From Deltaproteobacteria bacterium (GTDB lineage: Bacteria > Myxococcota > UBA727 > VGSZ01): a DNA stretch of 64,000 nt. A program made the translations under genes and the position numbers. The stretch is taken from contig JACOUT010000018.1 of NCBI GenBank assembly GCA_016177705.1, positions 248,001 to 312,000 on the forward strand, read 5' to 3'. The notes beneath the pieces are model-generated. The model saw only the letters and a program-made list of their open reading frames with translations, was not told the origin of the DNA and made no database searches. Every line of letters starts with the position of its first letter. The stretch's first letter is position 1. Positions 27,076 through 34,700 of the stretch are shown piece after piece.

Positions 27076-29168
27076 GTCGCACCTCCAAGCCACTCGCCCG
27101 TCTCGTCCCCGTCCCCGTCCGTCCCCAGCGGTCCCGGGGACCGCTCGGCGCGCTGGTCCCGGTCCCCATCCCTATAGAGGGATGGGGACGGGGACAGCGT
27201 CGGCGGGTCAGCCCAGGCCCACCCTCGGCGGGTCCGCCGCGTCTTACCCTCGCGCTCAAGGTCTTTCAGGGGGCCCGTAACCTCGCCGTGGCGCACGTTG
27301 AGGCGCTTCTCGATCTCCCGAACACCAAGCGGGCAATCGGCAGCGCGCAGCACGCCTGCGACCGCCTCAATGCGGTCGGCGGCAGTCTGTAACTGGCAAC
27401 CGCGCGCGCCCGCTCCCGATCGATCGAAGGTCCACCTGGCGGCCACAGCCTCGCCGTTCGCGTCGTCCTCGACCGTCAGGGTCAGCGAGAAGAACCCAGC
27501 GGAGCGCGCCCGCTTGACCTCGGCCTGTGCCTTCATCACCCATTCCGTCTCGAGGTTGCCGGTGAGGTCGAGCAGGTACAACCCGCCGTCGACGGCGCCG
27601 TGGATCGCCGACGATCCGCGCATCCGTTGCCCCGGGCGCCTGCCCTTGCCCTCGGCGCCGGCCTTGTGGCTGTGGTGGACGAAGACCACGGCGCACCCGA
27701 GGACCGTGCGCAAGGCGCGGAGTGCGCGCATGACCTCGGCCATCTCCGTGGAGCTGTTCTCCTCCGCGGTGTGAACGTCCCGCAGCGGGTCCAAGACCAC
27801 GGCAGCCACGGGCTCCGGGATCGCCCAGACCGAAGCGACCAGGCGAGCGAGGTGCTCCGGGTTGCGGACGTCGAGCGCCGCGAGGTTCTCGACGTGGAGC
27901 CGCGCGCACGCCACCTCCGGCGCCAAGCCCCGCGACGTCGCGAGGGCGCGCAGCCTGTTGCGGGTGGACTGCGCATCGTCTTCGACCATGAACAGGGCGA
28001 CCGAACGGGGCCCGCCGACGGCCTCGAGCTCCCCGAACGCGGGCGTTCCCGTGCCGAGCGCCATCGCGATCTCGAGCGACGCCCAGGTCTTCGCGGTCTT
28101 CGGCTCACCCGCGACGGCGAACACCGCGCGGTCCGTGAGCAGCCCACGCACCAACCACGGGGTCGACGGGAACGTGCGGGAGAACAGCTCGGCCGCGGGC
28201 GCGAAGAAGGGTGCTGCCTGGTCACAGTCCGCACCTTGGCCGGCGTGTCCCACGCCGACGGCTGCGAGGGCCGCGCGCGCCTCCGCCAGCCTGGACGCCC
28301 ACGACTGCGGCGCGTCGAGCGCGGCGCTCAGCTCCGCGGCCGTGTGCTCGGCGAGGAAGTCCGCCGCATCGCCCTTCGGCGGCAGGTCGGGCAACTCGAC
28401 CGCCCGCGCCGATGCCGCAACGCCGCGCAGCGAGCGCAGCACGTCCGCCGCGTGCGCACGCCCGGGCTCGTCGTTGTCGGCCAACACGACGACGCACGCG
28501 CCGCGGAGGTGGCTCGCGTGCTCGGCACGCCACTTCCCGGCGCCGTCCTCGTTCGTGGTGGCGACGAAGCCCGCCGCCGCAAGCACGTCCGCGCACTTCT
28601 CGCCTTCGACGACCAGGACCGTTCGTCCTTCGCCGATGGCGCTGACCACCTCGGGCAGCCGGTACAGCGTCGGCGCCCAGGGCTTCGGCTGACCGCGGCA
28701 CCCGTCCGGACCCTCCCACGTGAAGCTCTTGCGCTTGCCGCTCCCGTCGTGCGCCGGTTCCCATCGGCGTTTCGCGCCGAGCAGCACGCCTGCGGCGTCC
28801 TCGTACCGGTACACCGCGACCTCGCGCGGCGCGGCGACGGTGGGCGCTGCGGCCGGCACCGTGATCCCGTGGTCCCCGGCGATCCGGCGCAGGGCGTCGG
28901 CGAACGACGACCGGTCGAGCCGCTCCACGAAGCGGATCGCATCCCCTCCCTGGTTGCATGGGTCGCACTTCCACACCCCGCCGTCCTTTGTCGGGTTGAC
29001 GCGCAGGCTTGGCGTTCCGTCGTCGTGAAACGGGCAGCGGCCGATCCATTCGGCGCCGACCTTCTGAAGCGCGATCCCGCGCCCTTGCACCACGTCGAGC
29101 ACAGACACGCGACGGCGCACCTCGTCACGGAGCGCTTGCAGGTCGCCGTCCCTCATGGGTCGCGTCAC
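27072..29168 (-). CDS. CHC2 zinc-finger primase / RepA-like helicase
   Basis: A 698-aa replication protein. Zinc-finger ligands are C45-x2-H48 and C68-x2-C71, a TOPRIM-like module lies near 180-235 (VLVVEGEKCADVL, ADNDEPG), a RecA/RepA-type ATPase with Walker A AGEPKTAKTW begins near 350, and a winged-helix-like segment lies near 610-650. It should prime and unwind the element's DNA. The GTG at 29168 is chosen because GAGGAG precedes it and it overlaps the upstream stop (GTGA); ATG at 29156 is an alternative. The C-terminal 50 residues are Asp/Gly-rich because the DNA there is a repeat cluster. Confidence 0.88.
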   Translation of the reverse strand: MTRPMRDGDLQALRDEVRRRVSVLDVVQGRGIALQKVGAEWIGRCPFHDDGTPSLRVNPTKDGGVWKCDPCNQGGDAIRFVERLDRSSFADALRRIAGDHGITVPAAAPTVAAPREVAVYRYEDAAGVLLGAKRRWEPAHDGSGKRKSFTWEGPDGCRGQPKPWAPTLYRLPEVVSAIGEGRTVLVVEGEKCADVLAAAGFVATTNEDGAGKWRAEHASHLRGACVVVLADNDEPGRAHAADVLRSLRGVAASARAVELPDLPPKGDAADFLAEHTAAELSAALDAPQSWASRLAEARAALAAVGVGHAGQGADCDQAAPFFAPAAELFSRTFPSTPWLVRGLLTDRAVFAVAGEPKTAKTWASLEIAMALGTGTPAFGELEAVGGPRSVALFMVEDDAQSTRNRLRALATSRGLAPEVACARLHVENLAALDVRNPEHLARLVASVWAIPEPVAAVVLDPLRDVHTAEENSSTEMAEVMRALRALRTVLGCAVVFVHHSHKAGAEGKGRRPGQRMRGSSAIHGAVDGGLYLLDLTGNLETEWVMKAQAEVKRARSAGFFSLTLTVEDDANGEAVAARWTFDRSGAGARGCQLQTAADRIEAVAGVLRAADCPLGVREIEKRLNVRHGEVTGPLKDLEREGKTRRTRRGWAWADPPTLSPSPSLYRDGDRDQRAERSPGPLGTDGDGDETGEWLGGAT
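27105..27195. repeat. GTCCCC/GGGGAC cluster with two perfect palindromes
   Basis: At least seven GTCCCC or GGGGAC hexamers lie in 91 bp. They include a 12-bp-arm palindrome (GTCCCCATCCCT at 27162-27173, loop ATAG, mirrored at 27178-27189) and a 9-bp-arm palindrome around 27136. The cluster lies inside the 3' end of the primase gene and resembles an iteron-type origin or a regulatory RNA hairpin. Confidence 0.6.
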
Positions 29169-29389
29169 GGGCGCTCCTCGTCGCGCAAGCGGAGGAAACG
29201 GCGCATGGCGTCGGCAACCGCCTCCCGCGTCGGCACGGAATCCGCGACGATGACCGGCGGCTCAGCGTCGCCGATGCGTACCTCCAGCCCGACCTCGGTG
29301 ACGTCGCGCGCGCGAACCGCACGGAGGTGGTTGGTCAGCCACCGTTCGAGCGGCGGGAGCCGGGGGATGCCGCGGGGCTGCCGGGTCAT
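29165..29389 (-). CDS. small protein of the element replication operon, 74 aa
   Basis: A 74-aa protein with a basic N-terminus (TRQPRGIPRLPPLERWLTNHLRAVRARD), a beta segment (VGLEVRIGDAEPPVIVADSV) and a C-terminal helix. No family is recognised. Its ATG overlaps the AlpA-like gene stop (ATGA), and its stop overlaps the primase GTG start (GTGA). It may be a primase partner. Confidence 0.7.
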   Translation of the reverse strand: MTRQPRGIPRLPPLERWLTNHLRAVRARDVTEVGLEVRIGDAEPPVIVADSVPTREAVADAMRRFLRLRDEERP

Positions 29390-29589
29390 CGCTCGCCCTG
29401 GCGCTCGATCTGGCGGTCTGCCATGCGCGCCGCGATGAACCGCTCCACTTCGCTGCGAGGGACGATCACCGCGCGCCCGAGCTTGATGCTGCGAAGCTCG
29501 CCGCGCGCGATCAGCGAGCGGACGAGCGTGATGCCAAGGCCGAGCGCCTGAGCGACCTCGCGCGGCCGAAACCCCATCTTGTTCTCCAT
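29386..29589 (-). CDS. AlpA/excisionase-type HTH DNA-binding protein
   Basis: A 67-aa winged-helix protein of the HTH_17/AlpA type: GFRPREVAQALGLGITLVRSLIARGELRSIKLGRAVIVPRSEVERFIA. Such proteins act as excisionases or activators in satellites and integrative elements. The ATG at 29589 has AGGAGG spaced 6 nt upstream. It leads the minus-strand replication operon, so it is well placed to control excision and replication together. Confidence 0.85.
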   Translation of the reverse strand: MENKMGFRPREVAQALGLGITLVRSLIARGELRSIKLGRAVIVPRSEVERFIAARMADRQIERQGER

Positions 29590-29623
29590 CGCGTCCTCCT
29601 GTCGGCGGTGCCCTTGGGCGCCG

Positions 29624-29652
29624 TTGACAACCGCAGGATGCACGCAAAGAAT
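29624..29652 (+). promoter_or_regulatory. candidate promoter for the 400-aa element gene
   Basis: TTGACA at 29624-29629 is a consensus -35 box, and AAGAAT at 29647-29652 (4 of 6 matches to -10) follows at 17 bp. It reads toward the plus-strand gene starting at 29701. Confidence 0.45.
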
Positions 29653-29700
29653 GGGTATGAAACCGCGTTCTCTAAGCTAGTTACAAGAATCGGGGACACG

Positions 29701-30903
29701 ATGCGGGACAACATGAAACAGCCCGCGATGCGACGCGCTCCGCCGCGCCGAAAGAACCTGCGGCCAAGGCGCCCGTCGGGCGCCACCACGGCGGGCATAG
29801 GGCTTTGGGTTCATGCCCGCGCGGAGGTCAAACACCTGGAGCTGCGCCGCGAGAAACTCGGGCGCGATCTGCCGTGGCCCGGACTTGCCTACCAGGCGAT
29901 CGAGGCACCGGGGCTCCTGTTCCACGCCCACCACTTCCAGGTAGAGGGCGAGGAGGTCGCCTCCCTCGGCGGGCAGCGCGTCGTCGTCGACGGCGAGGAG
30001 GTCGTGATCCCCCGGATCACCGGTTCTACTCGCAGCTCGAGCACCGCGGCGGACCCGGCCCTTTTCGATCGCTTCCTCGCGCTTGGAGAAGCCGACGACG
30101 AGGAGATCCGTAACTTCGCTCAGCGCTACGGGCGCCTCGGCGTGTGCGCGTGCGGGACGCCCATCGCCGCGCCAGGCCACGGTCGCACGTACCCCCTCGA
30201 TCCGCGCTGCATGCTGCCGCTAGCCGAGCAAGCCGAAACCCTCGGCAGCCGAGAATGGGAGCCGCTTACCGGGTGGCGCGCGTATTCAAGGCTCGCCAGC
30301 GCTTTCGTCGTGGCGAATCAGCGAGTGCAGACGGCCGCAGCGATCGGTGGGCACATCCCGATGGGCGCCGAAGTCGAGGGCATCCTCGGTCGCCGTGTCG
30401 CCGGCGTCGACAACGCGCGGCGAGAGCTGTTCACTCGCCTCAACGAGTGGTTGCAGGCAGCGCCCACCACGTTCACCGTTCTCCAAGACCGCGTGACAGG
30501 CCGGCCCATTCCCGGGCTGCGGACGGTTGGCGTGCTCGGCGTCGTCTTCCTTCACCTTCAGGCGCTGCTGTTGAAGCGCGCGGCAGTCCCGGCCGTTTGC
30601 CGCGGGCCGACGTGCAGCCTGCCCGGGCGCCTGTTCTTTCCGAGCCGCAAGGACGACGCCACGTGCAGCGGGCGGTGCAAGCGCGCGTGGTCGAGGCTCG
30701 AGCCGATTGCGCAGGTTCCCCCCGATGCGCGGCTCGCGCTCGAGAACGAGGAGCTGCGCAGGCAGCTCCGCGAGCTGCGGGATCTCCCGCTCATGGACGC
30801 GCCGGCCGCGACGCGAGCGGAGCCGTTGCGGGCGCACGCGGCGAAGCAGCGCGAGAAGCGCGCCCGTCGCCTGGCGCTGCGCGCCACCGCGAGCCGGCTG
30901 TAG
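29701..30903 (+). CDS. element protein of unknown function with Cys clusters, 400 aa
   Basis: A 400-aa basic protein. Notable are CACGTPIAAPGHGRTYPLDPRC (about residues 155-176), a hydrophobic helix (VGVLGVVFLHLQALLLKRAAV) and a late four-Cys cluster C-x4-C...C-x3-C (about 317-343), which suggests zinc binding. The C-terminus is a Glu/Arg-rich coiled coil. I do not recognise the family. ATG at 29701 is preferred because the candidate promoter lies just upstream, but longer in-frame starts exist back to 29608. It is the last gene before the right attachment site. Confidence 0.68.
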   Translation: MRDNMKQPAMRRAPPRRKNLRPRRPSGATTAGIGLWVHARAEVKHLELRREKLGRDLPWPGLAYQAIEAPGLLFHAHHFQVEGEEVASLGGQRVVVDGEEVVIPRITGSTRSSSTAADPALFDRFLALGEADDEEIRNFAQRYGRLGVCACGTPIAAPGHGRTYPLDPRCMLPLAEQAETLGSREWEPLTGWRAYSRLASAFVVANQRVQTAAAIGGHIPMGAEVEGILGRRVAGVDNARRELFTRLNEWLQAAPTTFTVLQDRVTGRPIPGLRTVGVLGVVFLHLQALLLKRAAVPAVCRGPTCSLPGRLFFPSRKDDATCSGRCKRAWSRLEPIAQVPPDARLALENEELRRQLRELRDLPLMDAPAATRAEPLRAHAAKQREKRARRLALRATASRL

Positions 30904-30912
30904 CTCCCCCGG

Positions 30913-30934
30913 CTGACAGGGAATCCTGACAGGG
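30913..30934 (+). promoter_or_regulatory. right pair of CTGACAGGG repeats (probable integrase arm sites)
   Basis: CTGACAGGG at 30913-30921 and 30926-30934, with the same 13-bp period and orientation as the left pair. It lies about 86 bp inside attR. Confidence 0.6.
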
Positions 30935-31019
30935 GAGCCCCCGGTGACCAGCGATGCGCGGCGGCGCTCGACGACCGGCGCGAAGCGCCCGCGGTGCTCG
31001 GCGGCGCACGCATGCCCTC

Positions 31020-31065
31020 ATGGCATTCAGGAGGTCGGCGGTTCGATCCCGCCTGGCTCCACCAC
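31020..31065 (+). repeat. attR: duplicated 3' fragment of tRNA-Ala
   Basis: Forty-six bases identical to 23802-23847. There is no acceptor 5' strand or D-arm upstream, so this is a tRNA remnant, not a second tRNA gene. It marks the right end of the integrative element. Confidence 0.93.
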
Positions 31066-31083
31066 AGAGAGTGACGACGAGAA

Positions 31084-31106
31084 CGGCGCCCGGGAGGGCG
31101 CCGCTT
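31084..31106 (+). terminator. hairpin after the tRNA-Ala remnant
   Basis: An 8-bp stem CGGCGCCC / GGGCGCCG with a GGGA loop, followed by CTTT. It closely matches the hairpin after the intact tRNA, so it is probably the original chromosomal tRNA terminator, with the element having carried its own version to the left end. Confidence 0.6.
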
Positions 31107-31126
31107 TCGTTGGCGAACCCCGGCCT

Positions 31127-31978
31127 TCATAGCTCGAGATCGAAGGCCACGACGCCGAGCGGCGCGCCGGCGCGCGCGAGCGTGAAGGTGACGCGCCACG
31201 CGCCCGGCATCGAGAGATCGACGGCGCCGACGTACTCGCCGTCGGCCCGGTGGGCGGGCGCCGGCGGCGCGGCGGCGCCGTGGCCCATCGCGGGCATCTC
31301 AGCAACCGCTTGCACGGTGGCGTCGTCGACCGCCGTGTAGTTGAGCTCGCCGCTTTGGGTGTGCACGGTCAGCACGTAGGCGTTGTCGCCGAGCGCCGGC
31401 GCACCGTTTGCGGCCGCCCCCTCGGCGAAGCTGAGCGTCACCAGGTAGCGCCCGCCGTCATCGCCGTCGACGAGGCGCACGCGATCGCTGGCGGCGACCG
31501 CGAGATCCGCCAGCTCGAGCACGTGCTCGGCGGCGCCAGCCGGCTGCGCCGGCACCACGGTCAGCGTGACACCCCACGGGGCCCCGGCCGCGCTCGGCAT
31601 CGGCAGCACCACGGTGCCGAGAAACAGCCCGTCCTCGTCGGCGACGCCGGCCGGATCGGGCGCGGGGCAGCCGTGGCGCGTCGGCGCCATCGCCATGTGC
31701 CAACGCTGTGTGATGGCGGCGGCGGTGATGGGCGCTCCGGTCGCGTCGTCCGTCAGGCGCAGCGCGATGGTGTTCCTGCCCGTCGACAGCCCGGCGGCGC
31801 CGCGCACCAGCAGGTCGGCGGTCACCTGCCCGTCGGACGCGCTGGCGACGACGACGGGGGCGAGCTGCTCCGGTGGCGCGGCCTCCAGGCAGGCGGTGCC
31901 GGCGAGCACGGCGACGAGCACCGCGGCGAGCGCACCGGCGATGGCCGGGCCGGCGCGGCGTGCTTCAAAACGCTCCAT
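31127..31978 (-). CDS. lipoprotein with YtkA-like domains
   Basis: A 283-aa protein with a lipobox (L-A-G-T-A-C, Cys about residue 30). Two beta-sandwich segments follow, each with the YtkA/FixH-like pattern: NTIALRLTDDATGAPITAAAITQRWHMAMAPTRHGC, and later YVLTVHTQSG..PAMGHGAAAP..GEYVGAVDLSMPGAWRVTFTL. His and Met residues in the M-x-M-x3-R-H-G and A-M-G-H-G loops suggest metal (copper) binding. Its start overlaps the end of the upstream gene by 14 bp, so the two form a unit. Confidence 0.75.
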   Translation of the reverse strand: MERFEARRAGPAIAGALAAVLVAVLAGTACLEAAPPEQLAPVVVASASDGQVTADLLVRGAAGLSTGRNTIALRLTDDATGAPITAAAITQRWHMAMAPTRHGCPAPDPAGVADEDGLFLGTVVLPMPSAAGAPWGVTLTVVPAQPAGAAEHVLELADLAVAASDRVRLVDGDDGGRYLVTLSFAEGAAANGAPALGDNAYVLTVHTQSGELNYTAVDDATVQAVAEMPAMGHGAAAPPAPAHRADGEYVGAVDLSMPGAWRVTFTLARAGAPLGVVAFDLEL

Positions 31979-32867
31979 AGCGGACTCCCAGCGAGGCGGT
32001 GACGCGACCTGGGCGGTTCTGGCCGAGGCCGTCGAGGAACAGGCCGCTCGAGGTGGAGGCGACCAGGGTCCAGTGACCCCACAGCGTGTAGGACGCAAAC
32101 AGGCCAGCGCTGGCGAGCGTCGCCGCCGACGCCGGCACCTCGTCCTGGCCGAGCGTGAGCGGGCGATCGTGCACCACGCCGACGGTGGCGCCGAGCACCA
32201 AGGCATCGACGGCGAGGCCGCCGATGGAGGCCGCGGCCGCCACGCTCGGCCCAAAGCGCTGCGCCTGGCGCAGGTCGCTGCGCACGAACGGCGCGTACAG
32301 CACCGCGCCGCCGTCGAGGCGCGCGAACAGGCGCCCGAACAACTGCTCTGCGCTGACGGCGGCGCCGACGCCGGGGGCGCCCCGGCCGGTGGCGTCGACG
32401 CCCCAGGGTGCCTGCGCCTCCTCTGGGCGCACCGCCGTCGGCAACAGCGCCGAGGCCGTGACGCCGAGCGCGGGCAGCCACGGATGCTCGCCCGTCTCGA
32501 GCAGCTCGTAGCGCACGCCCAGCTCGAGATCGCCGAGGCCGCCGGCCGTACCCAGGTCGTCGCCGTGGCCGCGGCGGTTGGTCACCACGGGCGCGAGCGC
32601 GTAGATCTGCCCGCGCTGCCACAGGCGCAACAGCGCGGTGACGTCGACGCGCAGCTCGTCGTCTTGGTAGCCGGCCGGACTCGGGCGCCAGGAGCCGTCC
32701 GCGTCCCAGGCGCCGAGCGTGCCGGCGCCGGTGGCGCGCAGGCCCACGGCCGACTGCTCCCAGAGCGCGAGCCGGCCGACGCCGAACAATCCGGAGGTCA
32801 TGCAGCAGACGGCGGCGTTTGCGGGTGCCGCCGCGGCGAGGCACAGGAGCGCGGCCACGACGCGCAT
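31965..32867 (-). CDS. probable outer-membrane beta-barrel or exported protein
   Basis: A 300-aa protein with a signal peptide (MRVVAALLCLAAAAPANA) and repeated amphipathic strands (LGDLELGVRYELLETG, FGRLFARLDGGAVLYAPF) ending in GVRYGAF. Pattern and terminal Phe fit an outer-membrane barrel. Early Cys-Cys (AVCCMTSG) and later aromatic girdle residues are visible. ATG at 32867 is preferred for the signal peptide, and a GTG at 32885 is possible. It is coupled to the YtkA-like lipoprotein, which suggests a joint role in metal or small-molecule handling. Confidence 0.68.
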   Translation of the reverse strand: MRVVAALLCLAAAAPANAAVCCMTSGLFGVGRLALWEQSAVGLRATGAGTLGAWDADGSWRPSPAGYQDDELRVDVTALLRLWQRGQIYALAPVVTNRRGHGDDLGTAGGLGDLELGVRYELLETGEHPWLPALGVTASALLPTAVRPEEAQAPWGVDATGRGAPGVGAAVSAEQLFGRLFARLDGGAVLYAPFVRSDLRQAQRFGPSVAAAASIGGLAVDALVLGATVGVVHDRPLTLGQDEVPASAATLASAGLFASYTLWGHWTLVASTSSGLFLDGLGQNRPGRVTASLGVRYGAF

Positions 32868-32943
32868 AGCTACCGGTACCGTCACCCCGCACGCCTGTCG
32901 TTGCGACCGATTGTCGCACCGTGTCGCGTCGCCGCGGAGGGCG

Positions 32944-33471
32944 TCACGACGGCGGTGGGTGCTTCTGTAGCTTCCGCTGCAAGCTCCGCCGGTGCATCTT
33001 GAGGCGACGCGCCGCCTCCGAGACGTTGTTGCCCGAGTCGGCGAGCACGCGCTGGATCAGCTCCCACTCGGCGCGCGCCAACGACACCTCGGTGACCGTG
33101 GCGGGCACGCCGCCGGTGAAGGCCGCCAGTACCTCGTCGACCGTGCACGGCTTCTGCTGGTAGCCGACCGCGCCCAGGCGCATCGCCTCCACTGCCGTGG
33201 GCACGCTGCCCCAGCCCGTCAGCATCAGGATGCGGGTGTGCTCGTCGAGCGCGCGCAGCTCGCGCACCACGTCGAGGCCGCTCATGCCCGGCAAGCGCAG
33301 GTCGACGATGGCGTACTCGGGCGACTCGGCACGCGCGGCCGCGAGCGCCGCCGCGCCGTCCTTGACGTCGCGCACCGCATAGCCGCGCTCGGTGAGCGCG
33401 CGCGCCAGGCGTTGGCGGAACACGTCGTCGTCGTCGACCAGCAGGAAGGAGGCGGCGCTGTGCTCGCTCAT
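32944..33471 (-). CDS. regA: RegA/PrrA-type response regulator
   Basis: A 175-aa response regulator. The receiver domain has the acidic pocket D13-D16 and phospho-acceptor D57 (VDLRLPGMSG). A Fis-type helix-turn-helix ends the protein (NNVSEAARRLKMHRRSLQRKLQK), closely matching the RegA/PrrA/ActR recognition helix. RegA controls respiratory and redox-responsive genes. Its start overlaps the regB stop (ATGA), so kinase and regulator are coupled. Confidence 0.9.
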   Translation of the reverse strand: MSEHSAASFLLVDDDDVFRQRLARALTERGYAVRDVKDGAAALAAARAESPEYAIVDLRLPGMSGLDVVRELRALDEHTRILMLTGWGSVPTAVEAMRLGAVGYQQKPCTVDEVLAAFTGGVPATVTEVSLARAEWELIQRVLADSGNNVSEAARRLKMHRRSLQRKLQKHPPPS

Positions 33472-34700
33472 CGGCCGACATCCTCGGCGAAGGTCCAGAC
33501 CGCGCGGGTGCCGCGCCCGACCTCGGACGTGTGAACCAGCGTACCACCGAGCCGCTCGGCCAGCGTGCGCGCCAGAAACACACCGAGGCCCATGCCCCGC
33601 CCTGGCGCGCGCGTGGTGAAGAACGGCTCGCCGATGCGCGCCAGCAGCTCGGGCGCGATGCCTTGGCCATGGTCCTCGACGACGATGCGCGGCGGGTGCG
33701 CCTCGATCACCACCGTCACGGCCTCGCTCGCCTGCCGCGCGTTGTGGATGAGGCCGCGAAGCGCGGTGGCCACCGCGCGCGCGGGCACGCGCGCCACCGC
33801 CGCCGGGTCGGAGCGCACCACCACGGCCTCGCCACCGACGACCCCCTGCAGCGCCGACTGCACCACCTCGATGAGCGGCGCCAGCACCGGCGCCTCGCCG
33901 AGCGCCTCGCCGGCTTGCACCGAGAGCTGCTCGAGGATGTGCTTGCAGCGCTTGACCTCGGCGAGGATGAGCGTGGTGTCGGAGCGGGCGCCGTCGCTCG
34001 CGTCGTCCAGGCGGTGGGCGAGCTCGCCGGCGGCCACCGCGATGGTCGAGAGCGGCGTGGCCAGCTCGTGGGCGGCGCCGCCCGCCAGGGTGGCGAGCGC
34101 GGCCAGGCGCGTCTGCCGCTCCTCGGCGGCGCGCAGCCGCTGCTCCGCCACCTCGCGCTCGGCCAGCGCCTGGCGCGCGCGCGACACGAAGAAGGTGACG
34201 AAGGCGGCGGCCACGGAGAAGGCGATCCACATGCCGCGCAGGTGCAGCACCATGCGCGCGTGGTTGTGGTGCGCGAGGTCGCCACCGGTGACGAACAAGA
34301 GGCCGTAGCCGGCGATGGCGCCGAGCGCCACGGTCCAGGCCGCCCGGCGCGCGCACACTACGGCCGCGAGCGCCACGTGCACCACGTAGAGCGCGGTGAA
34401 CGGGTTCATCGGCCCGCCGGTGAAGAACAACAGGCCGGTCAGCGTGGTGACGTCGGCCAACAGCACGGCAGGCAGCACCCAGGCGGCCACCTCGCGCGCG
34501 CCGCGCGCGAGCCACAGCCCGAGCGCCACGTTGCTGGCGGCGTTGACGGCGAGCAGGAGCGCGGCGAAGCCGAGCGCGGTGTCCTCGCCGAGCAGCCAGC
34601 GCAGCAGCACCACCATGCCGAGGTGCGCGAGCACCGCACCCCAGCGCAGGCGCACTAGCCAGCGCAGGTGCAGCGCGGTCTCGCTGGCGACGGCGCTCAT
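33468..34700 (-). CDS. regB: RegB/PrrB-type redox sensor histidine kinase
   Basis: A 410-aa membrane kinase. About six transmembrane segments span residues 20-175. The RegB signature GGxxNPF, linked to quinone sensing, is at 95-101. The H-box is AHELATPLSTI with H211. C252 in RCKHIL aligns with the redox-active Cys of RegB. The ATPase part has the N-box (HNARQA), VEDHGQGI and GMGLGVFLA. It should phosphorylate the adjacent RegA according to the redox state of the quinone pool. The start overlaps the aroKB stop (ATGA), an unusual operon partner. Confidence 0.92.
   Translation of the reverse strand: MSAVASETALHLRWLVRLRWGAVLAHLGMVVLLRWLLGEDTALGFAALLLAVNAASNVALGLWLARGAREVAAWVLPAVLLADVTTLTGLLFFTGGPMNPFTALYVVHVALAAVVCARRAAWTVALGAIAGYGLLFVTGGDLAHHNHARMVLHLRGMWIAFSVAAAFVTFFVSRARQALAEREVAEQRLRAAEERQTRLAALATLAGGAAHELATPLSTIAVAAGELAHRLDDASDGARSDTTLILAEVKRCKHILEQLSVQAGEALGEAPVLAPLIEVVQSALQGVVGGEAVVVRSDPAAVARVPARAVATALRGLIHNARQASEAVTVVIEAHPPRIVVEDHGQGIAPELLARIGEPFFTTRAPGRGMGLGVFLARTLAERLGGTLVHTSEVGRGTRAVWTFAEDVGR

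Larger units (their letters stand above)
23848..31065. mobile_element. 7.2-kb tRNA-Ala integrative element (satellite-like)
   Basis: The unit between the 46-bp repeats is 7218 bp. It holds a tyrosine integrase next to attL, a divergent HTH regulator, a minus-strand operon of AlpA-like HTH, 74-aa protein, primase-helicase, DUF5681 protein and a small coiled-coil gene, plus two plus-strand genes of unknown function. Paired arm-type repeats lie inside each end. No capsid, portal, terminase or conjugation genes are seen. The content resembles a phage-inducible satellite or other small integrative element that borrows functions from a helper, but no helper dependency can be shown here. Confidence 0.88.

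Noticed and set aside
27162..27189. Strong hairpin as a transcription terminator
   Set aside because: There is no T-run on either side and it lies inside the primase coding region, so an origin or regulatory role is more likely.
31020..31065. A second tRNA-Ala gene
   Set aside because: Only the part from the anticodon loop to CCA is present. There is no D-arm or 5' acceptor strand.
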